Shown here piece by piece: positions 31,904 to 43,542 of a stretch of DNA of 64,000 nt. The first letter of the stretch is position 1, and every line of letters starts with the position of its first letter. The translations under genes and the position numbers were made by a program. This DNA comes from Roridomyces roridus (lineage: Eukaryota; Basidiomycota; Agaricomycetes; Agaricales; Mycenaceae): the NCBI GenBank assembly GCA_029378245.1, contig JARKIF010000013.1, positions 434,001 through 498,000 of the forward strand. Reading direction: 5' to 3'. The notes beneath the pieces are model-generated. The model was not told the origin of the DNA, searched no databases, and was given only the letters and a program-made list of their open reading frames with translations.

Positions 31904-33724
31904 ATGGAGTCTCAAAACGAGCTGGAAGCAGGTCTGCCGCCGACCAAGAGGTTCCTGAAATGTGTGTCCTTGACTCCTCTTGAGAGGTTAATCATAACAT
32001 GCTCTCAGTGTCCTGGTTCCAGCACTTGTCAGCCATCACAGCCTCCTGGGTATTTGGTCGTCCACGTTGTCCAGACAACAAGCTTCCAAGTGAGGCCAAA
32101 GATGCGGGGATGGCACACTTGAAGGAAGGTACAGTCTGGAACCACCAGCTCTTGAATACCTTTGACAAAACTCTCCTGTCCCAGAGGTTGTTCGCAATTA
32201 CAGCTCGGATGAGAACAGGGAGTCATGTGCAAAGATATGGTCCATCTACGTTGGAGAAGCAGAGCGCTATGATGCTGCTCTGGTTGAAAGCTGGAAAGCT
32301 GATATGGAAGGGATGCTGATTTTTGTGAGGCTCTTCTCTATGTATTCCCCAGTGTTGGGCTAACATGCTGCAGTCTGGACTCTTCTCTGCCAGCCTCACT
32401 GCCTTCCTGATTGAGAGCTACAAGAATCTCCAACCAGACTCAGGGGACCTTACCGTGGCAGCTCTATCCCAGGTTTCCCGACAATTAGCTGCAATCTCCA
32501 CAGGAGCATCAGCAGCCTCGGAATCTCCAACACAATTCACTCCCAAAGCTTCGTCGTTGCTATGTAATGCACTCTGGTTCATCAGCCTCTCTCTCAGCCT
32601 CATCTGTGCATTGCTCGCTCGCAACACTCGTTGAGCAATGGGCACGTGAATTCTTGCACAAAACAGAAATGCGCCCATCTCCTGTCAGGAGAGCAAGAAT
32701 ATTCTCATTCCTGTATTTTGGCCTGAAGCAGTTCCGCATGCACACTGTTGTAGATGTCATCCCTTCACTTCTTCATGGCTCACTGCTCCTCTTCTTTGCT
32801 GGGCTGGTTGCATTCCTTATCCCCGTCAATCATCTTATAATGTATCTGATGGTTGGCACACTGGCCATCTTTCTGGTCCTTTATTTGGGATTGACAGTGC
32901 TACCGGTCATCTATCTTGACTGCCCCTACCGCACTCCACTATCAACACCACTGTGGTCTATGGTCCAAAAGCTCCGGATCTTATTTTGCAAGCCCATGCC
33001 CAGCTCTGCTCCGACAACAATGACAGAAGCAGTGGTTGATGCTGCCTTCCTGGACACAAAACACCGGGACCATGGTGCTATCAAATGGACACTTGAATCC
33101 CTCACAGATGATGCTGAGCTTCTTCCATTTGTTGAGGCCATACCGGATGTGATCTATGGACTAAATGGCTTCCGCTATGAGAATGACCATCTTTTCCTAC
33201 CAGTATTGGGTGATATTGATACCCCAAGTCCACTGGTGAACCGGATTTCCCAACTCATTCTGGGTGCACAGGCACTTCCTGGTGATGATCCCCTGGCTGT
33301 AAGGCGTGAGGTGGCTGGCGCCAAAGCTTTATGGGCTCTGTGTCTGATTCCTAACTCATGGCTACATTGCTTTGATAGTCAGCTTCTGGACAATGAAAGG
33401 CTGATGTGGGGAACCCTGGATGGAACAGACTACTCAACTTCTGTCCTGGCACTTCAATACCAACAAAGTCAATGGGCTCATCATCTTGTCAAAGCATTGC
33501 GAGACTTGTTGAATTCAGACCACTTTGCTCCAGAGTTTTCAAGCATAATCCTACCAACCATTCTTAAACAACTCAAGCTGGTGGTTGCCCGTTCGGATTT
33601 GTTCACGCAAGCTCCCTCCATGACGATTCAACTGGGAGGCAGTCCCCCATCTCCATGCATCCCTCCTATGCAAGAACTTCAGGCAGTTGTTATGGAACTC
33701 ACCGATGCTCTCCCTCAGACGTAG
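31904..33724 (+). pseudogene. DUF6535 membrane protein, frameshifted and 3'-truncated
   Basis: Family of multi-pass membrane proteins abundant in Agaricomycetes, function unknown. The start MESQNELEAGLPPTKRF is followed by introns (about 31964-32079, 32134-32190 and 32323-32373). The domain block is AKIWSIYVGEAERYDAALVE, then WKADMEGMLIF, SGLFSASLTAFLIESYKNLQ and four hydrophobic segments, including LHGSLLLFFAGLVAFLI and a final LTVLPVIYL before DCPYRTPLS. A tandem CTCG duplication (32614-32621) shifts the frame between CALLA and TLVEQWA; removing one unit would restore continuity with the following 385-codon frame. The stop TAG at 33722 is the terminus of a hAT element, and family members usually run further, so the 3' part is lost. 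Apart from these two lesions the coding sequence is well preserved. Confidence 0.8.
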
Positions 33725-36700
33725 GGATCGGCACCGTACGTACCGTATACGGTACGGATGAATATACGGTGATGCGGACAACGAAAAGCTACGTACGGCT
33801 CGATACGGCAGGCTTCAAGGTAGCCACGGTACGGATCGGACAACGGTACGGCCGTATACGGACTACGTACGGACATTACAGAGTATTCGACAAGCCAGGA
33901 CAAGCCTCCGCCCCTATGCTACGTCCTCTTCGAGTCCCACAGCATCCGCCTCGTCCAAGATCTCGATCACCTCCTTCCGAGTCATGCGGATGTATCCCTT
34001 CAACACCATCAGGGTCCGGATCGTCGCCGCCTTCAACCTGGCGCGACGGACAGCGATGGTGTCCCTGCCCCCCGAAAAAACCCGTTCGACAGCAACCGCC
34101 GAGCCTGTGTGAGGTATTGTAAACTCATTCTCACATCAATAGCGAGGAATGGCTTACCAGGAATAGCATGAACGTCGCGTGCCAACTTGTACAGGTTGGG
34201 GAGAAGACCACGATTTGCTTTCCACCAATCAAGTAGGTCCGTACTATGGAGAGGCAGTGGCGTGGCCGTAAGCTGGAAATACCTCTCGGTCGTATGCTGC
34301 ATATTGAATCTGGCAAGGAATAATTTCTTGGGGGAGCCGGTGGCATTGGTAGAGGTGGAGGCGGCGGGAGTTGACGTTGAGGTATCGGATTGTGGCGCAT
34401 ATTTCAGCCGATACTCGTCGGTCAGTGATCGCTTGGCTCTGTCGAGGTCGCCGACAAGGAACGAGTCGTCACCGAACTCCTTTCTGAGTACTGTGTAGCC
34501 GATACGCGGATCCAACACTATTCAGAATAAATTAGAACTTGCGTTGATTGATGAAATGAATCCGTACGTGACGCCAAAGGTAGAATGGTGAGACGTCAAA
34601 GTCAAAATAATAGTCACTCAGCTTTTTGTGAGCGTCCGTGAGCCCAGTTATAAGCTCGGGATACATGTCCGCTCCCTCGAGCCCCGTCAACGTCTCCTTG
34701 ATGTCCGACTGAAGCATACGGAAGACGAGATGTGTCTGCGAAAGCATGGGCTTGCTCGTCGTCGACATTTCCGTCGTGGCTGCACGGAATTGAGCCAACC
34801 ATTCGCGTACATTCTTGAGAGCGTTCCAGTCATGGTCAGTGAGTGCGGAATCAGCTAGATCCGAGTTCCCTTTGATGTAGAGGTCGATCGCTTCTCGGTT
34901 ATTAACTGCTCGTCCTGGAAGAGGAATTGAGGTCCGAGGATGAACCAGGCATGTGCAAAAAAATACTCACGCAGCATTTGGTGGGTCGACATCCATCTAG
35001 TTTTCACGTCCAGAATGAGCATTAAACCCGACTCGGGCAGCTGGGGCTCGCCTTCCTTTCTGGACATGTTGACTGTGTATTCCCAGGATCGTCTTCGCTG
35101 TGGTGAGCTACGAACATGCTTGATGATTCGCCGCAACTGTGCCGTGTGAGTTCGTGCGGCACAAAAAAGGTGAGAGAGTCTGAAACCTTGAATATCGCCA
35201 GGGACACGTCCGAGTTCGCCACCGGAGGGGCCTTGGCATCCGTCTCGTCGTCGTCGTCCTCACGAGCCACGGCTTCGATGTCAGCGTCTTCGGAGTCAGC
35301 GTGGGTCACTGTTTCTTGGTATGCAGCTTTTTTGCGGCCCGCAAGCTTCTTCGATTCATCTTCCGTGAGAGCTCCCAATGCCGACAAGAGCTACAAACCC
35401 TATAAATCAAATGTCAAAGCGTCCTCGTTGAAACAATATCCACCTTGAGTGCCGCCAGATGAACTGTATGCGGCATGCAGCGAAGCCGTGATCTCGACGC
35501 CGTGAAGTTGATGCCATTGGAGAGACAAAGCTTCTCAAAGGATTCAACCATGGTATCGTTGTTTGACGCGTTGTCCATGACAAACGCAATAATCTGAAGC
35601 CTGGTCAGGGGAAGAACTCGAGACGATCAAACGGGTACGTACGCGCTTCTCAAGTCCATATTCTTTGAGCGACTTCCATACCGTGTCCGCTAGACTTGCC
35701 CCAGAATGATCACCAAGGAGCTCCGCAAAATCGATTAGACACTCCTCTGTAACACATGGATAGAAATTCAGTTCGTTCACGAGGAAGAGTGGTCGGACTT
35801 ACGTAGTTTTCCGTCGTTGTCGATCCAGTGAGCAACAAGCGCAACAAATGCATGTCCGTTACTCGAGGTCCACGCGTCGAGGGAGATTGCGAAGTCGGAT
35901 TCATTTTTCTAGCGTGGATAAACAAAGATCGTGACCTAAGTAGACGGATGAATACGCACCGCAAATTGCTCTTTGAGTTTTTTCCGTATGTCCTCCGCCA
36001 TTGTCGTGATTCGTTTCTTGATGCCCTTTGGCTCCGGGATGTGAAGTATTCTACCCGAGTGGTAGTGAACGTAACAAAGTAGTTCTTGGAAATCAGGTTC
36101 AGAGACGACAGAGAATGGTTGGTCGGTGGCGGCAATCCACTTGGCCAGAAGATCTTCAAAGTGTTTCTGATCCCATGGCTCCTGCGGCGAGATAAAATTA
36201 AACCCGAGGTAATTGCTCGATCACATACCATCTGCGCCGCTGCCTGCTTCTTCATCATCGTAACAATATTCCCCTCGAGCTTATCTACATGCTTCTGAAA
36301 TTTCAACGCAACCTTGCGAGTCATCTCCGTCTTTCCTTGAGCTATCTGAAGCTCCGTTGGGGTCGGGGTCGGACCTTCCTTCGCCGACCAAGCGAGGAAC
36401 ATGCGAAAGTGCTCGGGAAATGTGGCTTTGAGATAATTACGGAGTGCTAAGACTGTGTGAGAGATGTAGGGTGTGGAATCTTGCAACGTACGCGAGATGT
36501 TGCCGTGGCTATTCTCCGTCAGCGTGACAATTTTTTTGTTTCCCAACAAACAGCGATAGTCCTTCGGCCCAGCCACCTTGTTCTTACGCTGACCCGAGGT
36601 GCGAGCAGCTTCATTGGCGGGCTCGAAGAAGTACCAGATTGCACTTTTGGTGGCGGGTGGATTATTCGCCGAGGATGACTCGCCGGGTGTTCCAGTATCA

Positions 36701-37510
36701 TTCTGATAAACGAGGTTAGTTGGGCAGGCAACTTTTACGATCGTGCGTACCGAGACAACTTCAGGTTGGATCTAGCACAAATTAGACGAGCGCCGTGCGC
36801 ACACAAATAGATCACACACCTCCTCGATGTCGTCATTGGATTGATTGGCCTGTTTGCGTCTCTTGCGCTGTGGCTTCTCGGCAGCCTTGCCTTTGCCCTT
36901 CGAACGTGTACCAGTTGCTCGTTTGTCTGTTTTTGAGGGCAGGGAATCGGCGATCTATGACGTGTTAAAACATAAGCCCAGTCATCGCACAGCACGCACC
37001 TCTTGTCCGCCAATGACTTCCTCGACATCGCTGTCGTCGGATTCGTCCTCAAAATTGTTGTCCCCGGCATCCGAATCGACCGCTTTCGAGGAGCTTGCAG
37101 CAGCCTTGGACTTTGAATTCTTAGACTGTTGTTTGCGTTTCTTCGGCGGCTCGTCGGTCTTCTCCTTCTCCGCCCCAAGAATGGCGGTAAAGAAGTCGTT
37201 GTTCTTCTTGCGCTGACCACGGCCTGATATCGGGCTTCAGTTTCCAAGCAGGGTTCCGGAAATTCGACACGTACCATGATTACTCTCCTCGTCATCGCTT
37301 TCCTCCGCACCTCCACGTAGTGGAACCGAGAGCGTGATTCGCGACAGAGCCGTCAACCCATGGTCAGCCATGGTGTCGACCCATGCCATCCGATGGGAGA
37401 TGAAGGATGAGCCACGCGTCCAGGCGGTCACGGTCTCGGGGAAATCAGAGGGCAGCAATCCGCGTCTCCACAGGTGTATTCCGATGGAAGCCAGCGGGGT
37501 CTCGGGACGT
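33722..37510 (-). mobile_element. hAT (Ac-like) transposon, one terminus visible
   Basis: The 3' terminus TAGGGATCGGCACCG starts at 33722 and is followed by 160 bp dense in CGTACGG/CCGTAC motifs (33735-33880), typical of hAT subterminal repeats. The transposase gene runs toward higher coordinates on the minus strand. The opposite terminus, expected near or beyond 37.5 kb, was not found: at about 37507 the sequence changes to a repeat unit related to 38830-39020, so that end is probably deleted or displaced. Confidence 0.7.
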
Positions 37511-37545
37511 TGATGAATGTGCTCGAAACCTATATATGAAACCAA
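33914..37545 (-). CDS. hAT-family transposase (5' end uncertain)
   Basis: Cut-and-paste transposase in about a dozen exons on the minus strand. Near 36.5-36.7 kb a degenerate BED-type zinc finger reads AIWYFFEP, YRCLLGNKK and ENSHGNISR; the second Cys of the CxxC pair is missing. The middle has the helical and catalytic region (KATFPEHFRMFLAWS, the FALVAHWIDNDG-type block near 35.85 kb, LNFYPCVTEECLIDF). Near the end, YYFDFDVSPFYLW and ERYFQLTATPLPLHSTDLLDWW precede the dimerisation motif SAVAVERVFSGGRDTIAVRRARL, split by an intron near 34100-34155. The stop TAG is at 33914-33916. The dimerisation domain is intact and no premature stop is evident where exons could be joined. The 5' exon near 37.24-37.54 kb has no ATG and abuts a repeat junction, so the start is probably lost. 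Confidence 0.7.
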
Positions 37546-37720
37546 AACCCAACTAATTGAGTCTGAACGAGCGAAGGAATAGAACGAATCTACCCCACCT
37601 CAACTAACCAAACACGAGCTCGTAGCGAGTGACTTCAGAGGCAACGACGAGTAAAAGTCCCTTGTACAGGGCCTTATACGAAGGTTGAAGGGAAGGTTTT
37701 GTGTCTCAGAGAGTTCACTA
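37507..37720 (+). repeat. Diverged copy of the inverted-repeat outer segment
   Basis: Parallels 38830-39020: both run GTGCTC(A/G)AAACCTA, then AACCAACT, GCGAGTGAC and GTCCCTxGTACAGGGCCTTAT in the same order with substitutions. This suggests an older copy of the sequence forming the 38.8-43.2 kb arms. Confidence 0.6.
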
Positions 37721-37917
37721 GTGGTGTTGCTATTGGAGAAACCGCTTGGAATCCAAATGGTAGATCCGATAATGAAATAAAAGTAGAGATGATTTGGGTG
37801 TCTGTGAAGACGGGGGCGGAACGAAAGTCCCAACTGTCAAAAGTTGATTATCATCCGCCCCGGACCTTCACACCCGGCTTCTGCACTTCCTTACCCACGT
37901 CCACGCCATCGACACGT

Positions 37918-38103
37918 GTCCCTCAGTCTTTTGTCTCTTACGACGACTGAGGGGTACGTGCCTTTATCTCTTTCTTATGTATCTAGCATACTTACGAGTG
38001 TCTATGTAGTCTGCGCATTGCCGCGCTATCTAGGTACTTAATATATCAGTCTTTTGTCTCTTACGACGACTGAGGGTCTGCGCATTGCCGCGCTATCTAG
38101 CTT
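37918..38103 (+). repeat. Interrupted tandem duplication with hairpin
   Basis: A block CAGTCTTTTGTCTCTTACGA plus CGACTGAGGG occurs twice (about 37926 and 38049); its ends GACTGAGGG/CCCTCAGTC can pair as a hairpin in the first copy. A second block, GTCTGCGCATTGCCGCGC plus TATCTAG, also occurs twice (about 38008 and 38076). Together they form two interleaved direct repeats. Confidence 0.7.
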
Positions 38104-38816
38104 CTGACACCAACAACAAAGACAACAACAACAACAAGCCGTTTAACGGGTGGGCAACAAAACAACAACTAGCGGATGCTAGGCCGATACAACACGGGCT
38201 TTTAATCACAACAGCTCAATGCACACAAAATATATTCCAACAAAGAAGACTTCGAATTGCCACAACCTGCTCGTTGGAGTGCACAACCCAAAACCCCAGA
38301 TCAAACCCGATGCAGACGTGAAGCCTACTCACAAGGGAAAGATACCGTGATTTTGGCGTACTCAACCTGCTCCTTATATACCTATCCTACATACATGGGA
38401 AACTAATACTGAAATTGTACAAATTGTTCTACTGTCCGTGAACTGGTGGTATATCATTGTTCTGATTGGTTGGTTGGGTGAGAAGCACGGACAACCGCGG
38501 AGGAAGCCAACGGAGATCCGTTGGTTCACGGATCGACTGATTGACCATCTTCTCTCGAGTTTTGTGGAAAGGCGAGTATCATCCCTCCGTGGTACACCGC
38601 AGCACTGTCAAGTACTCAATTGTAGCTTTGGAATGATACCCAATTTCCTAGTATTTCCCAGCCAGGTTGCTGAGATATTGGCGTAGAAGTCAAATGGCAT
38701 GCCACTGACTAGTCCGATGGCCGATCATGGCCGATCACCGCCACAAAGATTGCCAAGTCAGGTCTGAGCTGGCAATCACATGATCAACAAGGTGACATCA
38801 TCGGGTGCCCGCATCA
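38104..38816. other. Non-coding spacer
   Basis: Begins with a CAA-rich microsatellite (about 38108-38140), then LTR-like AT-rich sequence. No gene recognised. Confidence 0.4.
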
Positions 38817-40330
38817 CGGTGATGTATGTGCTCAAAACCTACTATAGAAATCAACCAACTCGAAACAACAAGACTAGATGAGTCTCGATACAGACGAATC
38901 TATATCTAAACAACCCAATCACGAAGCTCCGGGGCGAGTGACAACTATATTGAGAGCAGGCGAAGGCGAGTATAAGTCCCTAGTACAGGGCCTTATGAAA
39001 GGTTGTAGGGAATACTGTGATATTGTCTCGATATGATTGGTCGAGTTTTGTATTGCGAATCAAAATCCTTGATATGAACCAAGGATGGCGATTCCAAAGC
39101 GTTTTGTAGATTTTAACGCTTCACAGCTAACACAAAAGATAGATTGAGTTTGGCTAAAGCCGGGTTTTTGCAATAAAGCAGGTATTTGGGTCTCTCGATC
39201 CCTTTTACACTGGTATCTGAAGACGACAGCGACCGATACAACACGGATTTCACAAATTCCAACAATTCCTGAACCAATTCCTGACACTGAACACACAACC
39301 AGACCCTAACTGACACACAAACCGTACCAAGCCGTAGCAAGCCTTCCAAAGCTGCCACTGAGCTGAAACCCTAGTCACAATCCAACTTGCACTCGAACCA
39401 AACTATGCTTCAAACTCAATTCACACAACGGGAGCCAACAAAACAACAATTTAGATTTTCAAGGGCGATTGCTAAGCTACGCAATGCACCTTCGAAAGCC
39501 TCGGACAAATCCCTTAGTCGCAGCTGGTAGCTTGCTAGTGGGGGAAGTATCCGCTGCCCTCTTGGGTAACACTCTATCTACTTTATACATGTCCGGGAAT
39601 CATATGATAGTACAAATGAATGGCGCAATAATGATGAATCTCCCACGTATCCTGAATAGAAACGACCTGATTGGTTGATCTGGCACTGGTGCTCAGTCAG
39701 CCAGAGCGCCAAGCCATGATTCAGCATGTTATCTCGTGATTCCATCGCTGATCCATGACTCGGACAGTTTGGATATCTTGTATCCCTTCTTCCCCTCCAG
39801 AGTATGGCCTCAAAACGTACTCCCACGTGTTGTAGGTCTCGAACGATACCCATATCTCCCACTCTTGGTCTCAGATACCAGCAGATACTTGACTAAAAGT
39901 CCGTATCCGAGCCGGAATCCACTTGTTCCGGCTACTACGTCACTTCCATCGGACCCGTCTCGGCGGTCTGCTCATGTTTCAGGTCATTCGGCCGACTTGT
40001 CCATCATTCCGTGAACTCCCGAACCTCCGAATTGCACTTGCACCAAGGTTCGAACTGCTGACAATCGTACAACGGTTAAGAACTGTTTAATTGGTGTATC
40101 CCATTGGTAAGGCAGGTATCCACACCTCCTACGTGTTTCGGAGTGAGTCCATCAGTCGTATCCAGGTAAATACCCTTCAACCTGTACAGTACTCTAAAGT
40201 ATCCACCGTACTGACTGTCTCTGGGCTCGACATCAGCTCTCATATTGAGATCATATAGTATGGAAACCACATCTGAAATGGTGCAAAAAGCGTGTTTTCA
40301 AGGGCAGTCAAATTCCATGCTCATCAACGG
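38817..40330 (+). repeat. Left arm of 1.5-kb inverted repeat (partner 41711-43224)
   Basis: Reverse complement of 41711-43224: all matched positions sum to 82041, so there is no indel over 1514 bp, and only about three mismatches were noticed. Short frames are mirrored in both copies. No recognised domain. The arm spacing is 1.38 kb. Confidence 0.9.
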
Positions 40331-41054
40331 GGGGCAAAAGCCAGGGCACGCCAAAAAAGCGTGCCCTGAAAGAGGGTTCTGATGACATTGGCATCCCATG
40401 TGCTTCACCCAATGGTTCCTTTGCTTGGCAAAGAAAATAACATGCTGTTTGATCCGGGTGTCAAAATTAGATAGAATTCCATTAAATAACGGAAATAATG
40501 AAAATACATGTGTTGAACTAAGTAGCAAGCCGTTGATAAGCCGCTCATCAGCCGTGCATCAGCCGTGGACCAAAAAGTCGAAGGAACAAAGGAATCTTTA
40601 GGTGCCATGTAGGACCCCAGAGCACCGTGCGTGCACCTGTCAGACGTACCCGCTTCATCTTTGTGGGCGTTACACCAGATTGGGTCCCGCCAGGAAGTTT
40701 ATAAGCACCCACTGGATATTCTTCAAAGACTTGACCTGTTTAGTTCTTGGGAATCTTCATGTGTGTCTTTTCCACCAGCTGTAGGTGTGTGCATTTTCTG
40801 CCCAAACACTGGTTTTTTTTGCTACATACTGAGCATGTGTGATTTTTTGAGGTGTGTGTTTTTTCTACACCCAATTGAAGATATCTGTTTCATTTTTGAA
40901 GTGTGCGTTTTTTCTTCTGAGCTGTGTGTTTTTTTCATCTGAATTATTGTACACTATATGCGCCATAGTTCGGTTACTCTCATGTTATGTCAAAGTCATC
41001 AAAACCCTCTTTGAGGGCACGCTTTTTTGGCGTGCCCTGGCTTTTGCCCCCCGT
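40327..41054. mobile_element. TIR element inside the inverted repeat
   Basis: Ends ACGGGGGGCAAAAGCCAGGG and its inverted partner CCCTGGCTTTTGCCCCCCGT extend to a ~50-bp TIR. Nested within each TIR is a second hairpin, GGGCACGC...GCGTGCCC. The 728-bp element has no coding capacity. No clear target duplication was found. Confidence 0.7.
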
Positions 41055-41084
41055 GGAAACATGTATTGTATACACACATTCGGA

Positions 41085-41300
41085 GCCTGGCCTTGACTGG
41101 CCGCGGGGCTTGACAGACGGTTCAAAGATACTCAAATATTCCAAGCACGCCACTACGAAAGCTGTGGCTGTCGAAAAAAAAGCGTACCGTCAACCTTAGA
41201 ACCTGACCGCGGATCGAACGCGCGCTACTCACGTGTACGGGCGGGACGTGATCGTCTTAGTCCGCATCCTTTATGGGACTCATTCATTAACGTTCTGAAT
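41085..41300 (-). repeat. tRNA-like (SINE-like) repeat unit
   Basis: Contains GTTCAAAGATACTCAA, GCTGTGGCTGTCGA and GGATCGAACGCGCG. On the minus strand the last reads CGCGCGTTCGATCC, a B-box/T-arm. It shares these blocks in order with units near 43.24-43.52 and 45.6-46.9 kb. Confidence 0.5.
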
Positions 41301-41401
41301 CTTTGAATGGCTGCGGGCGGTGATAATTCAGAAGTGCTCAATAGAGACTTTGCGGTGAGCCACCAGGCGCCACCGGGTGGCTCCAACGGCATGCGGTAAC
41401 G

Positions 41402-41702
41402 GGTGGCTACGTCATCTGGTGGCCGACTGGTGGCTGCATTTCTATATCCCAGTGGCTTGTATCTCAACCTACATGAGTCCATGCCGATGCCTAATGCCTT
41501 ATACACCCCGTCGAAGGCTGAAAACCGTCCGGAATAGGAGCTTGAATCGGAAGTTCTCGCCATTTCTATTGGTACACGGATAAATCCTGTAGTTTCCATT
41601 GCCGACAACATCCTAGAGTCAAATTAACCACTGCTGGGTCAAAAGGGTGCCTTCACTGTTGAAAACAGGCATCCAGATCCAGCCACCAGACATGACGTAG
41701 CC
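41402..41702. mobile_element. Small TIR element (MITE-like)
   Basis: Left GGTGGCTACGTCATCTGGTGG, right (inward) GGCTACGTCATGTCTGGTGG. About 300 bp, non-coding, lying just outside the right arm of the 38.8-43.2 kb inverted repeat. Confidence 0.5.
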
Positions 41703-41710
41703 TCTCGGAA

Positions 41711-43224
41711 CCGCTGATGAGCATGGAATTTGACTGCCCTTGAAAACACGCTTTTTGCACCATTTCAGATGTGGTTTCCATACTATATGATCTCAATATG
41801 AGAGCTGATGTCGAGCCCAGAGACAGTCAGTACGGTGGATACTTTAGAGTACTGTACAGGTTGAAGGGTATTTACCTGGATACGACTGATGGACTCACTC
41901 CGAAACACGTAGGAGGTGTGGATACCTGCCTTACCAATGGGATACACCAATTAAACAGTTCTTAACCGTTGTACGATTGTCAGCAGTTCGAACCTTGGTG
42001 CAAGTGCAATTCGGAGGTTCGGGAGTTCACGGAATGATGGACAAGTCGGCCGAATGACCTGAAACATGAGCAGACCGCCGAGACGGGTCCGATGGAAGTG
42101 ACGTAGTAGCCGGAACAAGTGGATTCCGGCTCGGATACGGACTTTTAGTCAAGTATCTGCTGGTATCTGAGACCAAGAGTGGGAGATATGGGTATCGTTC
42201 GAGACCTACAACACGTGGGAGTACGTTTTGAGGCCATACTCTGGAGGGGAAGAAGGGATACAAGATATCCAAACTGTCCGAGTCATGGATCAGCGATGGA
42301 ATCACGAGATAACATGCTGAATCATGGCTTGGCGCTCTGGCTGACTGAGCACCAGTGCCAGATCAACCAATCAGGTCGTTTCTATTCAGGATACGTGGGA
42401 GATTCATCATTATTGCGCCATTCATTTGTACTATCATATGATTCCCGGACATGTATAAAGTAGATAGAGTGTTACCCAAGAGGGCAGCGGATACTTCCCC
42501 CACTAGCAAGCTACCAGCTGCGACTAAGGGATTTGTCCGAGGCTTTCGAAGGTGCATTGCGTAGCTTAGCAATCGCCCTTGAAAATCTAAATTGTTGTTT
42601 TGTTGGCTCCCGTTGTGTGAATTGAGTTTGAAGCATAGTTTGGTTCGAGTGCAAGTTGGATTGTGACTAGGGTTTCAGCTCAGTGGCAGCTTTGGAAGGC
42701 TTGCTACGGCTTGGTACGGTTTGTGTGTCAGTTAGGGTCTGGTTGTGTGTTCAGTGTCAGGAATTGGTTCAGGAATTGTTGGAATTTGTGAAATCCGTGT
42801 TGTATCGGTCGCTGTCGTCTTCAGATACCAGTGTAAAAGGGATCGAGAGACCCAAATACCTGCTTTATTGCAAAAACCCGGCTTTAGCCAAACTCAATCT
42901 ATCTTTTGTGTTAGCTGTGAAGCTTTAAAATCTACAAAACGCTTTAGAATCGCCATCCTTGGTTCATATCAAGGATTTTGATTCGCAATACAAAACTCGA
43001 CCAATCATATCGAGACAATATCACAGTATTCCCTACAACCTTTCATAAGGCCCTGTACTAGGGACTTATACTCGCCTTCGCCTGCTGTCAATATAGTTGT
43101 CACTCGCCCCGGAGCTTCGTGATTGGGTTGTTTAGATATAGATTCGTCTGTATCGAGACTCATCTAGTCTTGTTGTTTCGAGTTGGTTGATTTCTATAGT
43201 AGGTTTTGAGCACATACATCACCG
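41711..43224 (-). repeat. Right arm of 1.5-kb inverted repeat
   Basis: Partner of 38817-40330. The sequence directly beyond its outer end (43225-43268) is an inverted, slightly diverged copy of 41341-41396 (GCGGTGAGCCACC block), so the arm appears inserted into, or copied together with, a SINE-like unit. Confidence 0.9.
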
Positions 43225-43535
43225 CATGCCGTTGGCACTCAGGTGGCTCACCGCAAAGTCTCTAATATCTCAAACGCACAATTGCGAGTGCCCATCGGAG
43301 TGGAGTGGACCTCAAAGTTGGTGCGAGCTTTCGAAGAAAATAGAAAAGATGAATTGCAGATGAATCATACAAGCGCCCGGCTGCGAATGGAACGCACAGT
43401 AAGTATTCACTCATCTGGGAGGGATTGCATCATGCACGCATGCTTTCTTTGTACTCATCCCGAGCTGCCGACTGTTCAAGTGACTGACTGCGCGGGATGA
43501 CAGTTCAAAGATATCAAAGCGGCAACGCACTGTGG
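43225..43535 (-). repeat. tRNA-like (SINE-like) repeat unit
   Basis: Shows the family blocks GAGTGGACCTC, GCTGCGAATGGAACGC, ACTGCGCGGGATGACAG and TTCAAAGATATCAAAGCG in the same order as the 45.6-46.9 kb units. The B-box equivalent here is mutated (GAATGGAAC). Confidence 0.5.
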
Positions 43536-43542
43536 ATACATA

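Noticed and set aside
33722..33900. CGTACGG-rich stretch as a regulatory or satellite sequence
   Set aside because: Lies between the hAT terminus and the transposase stop and fits subterminal transposase-binding repeats.
38108..38140. CAA microsatellite as a coding poly-Gln/Asn tract
   Set aside because: No sustained reading frame on either side.
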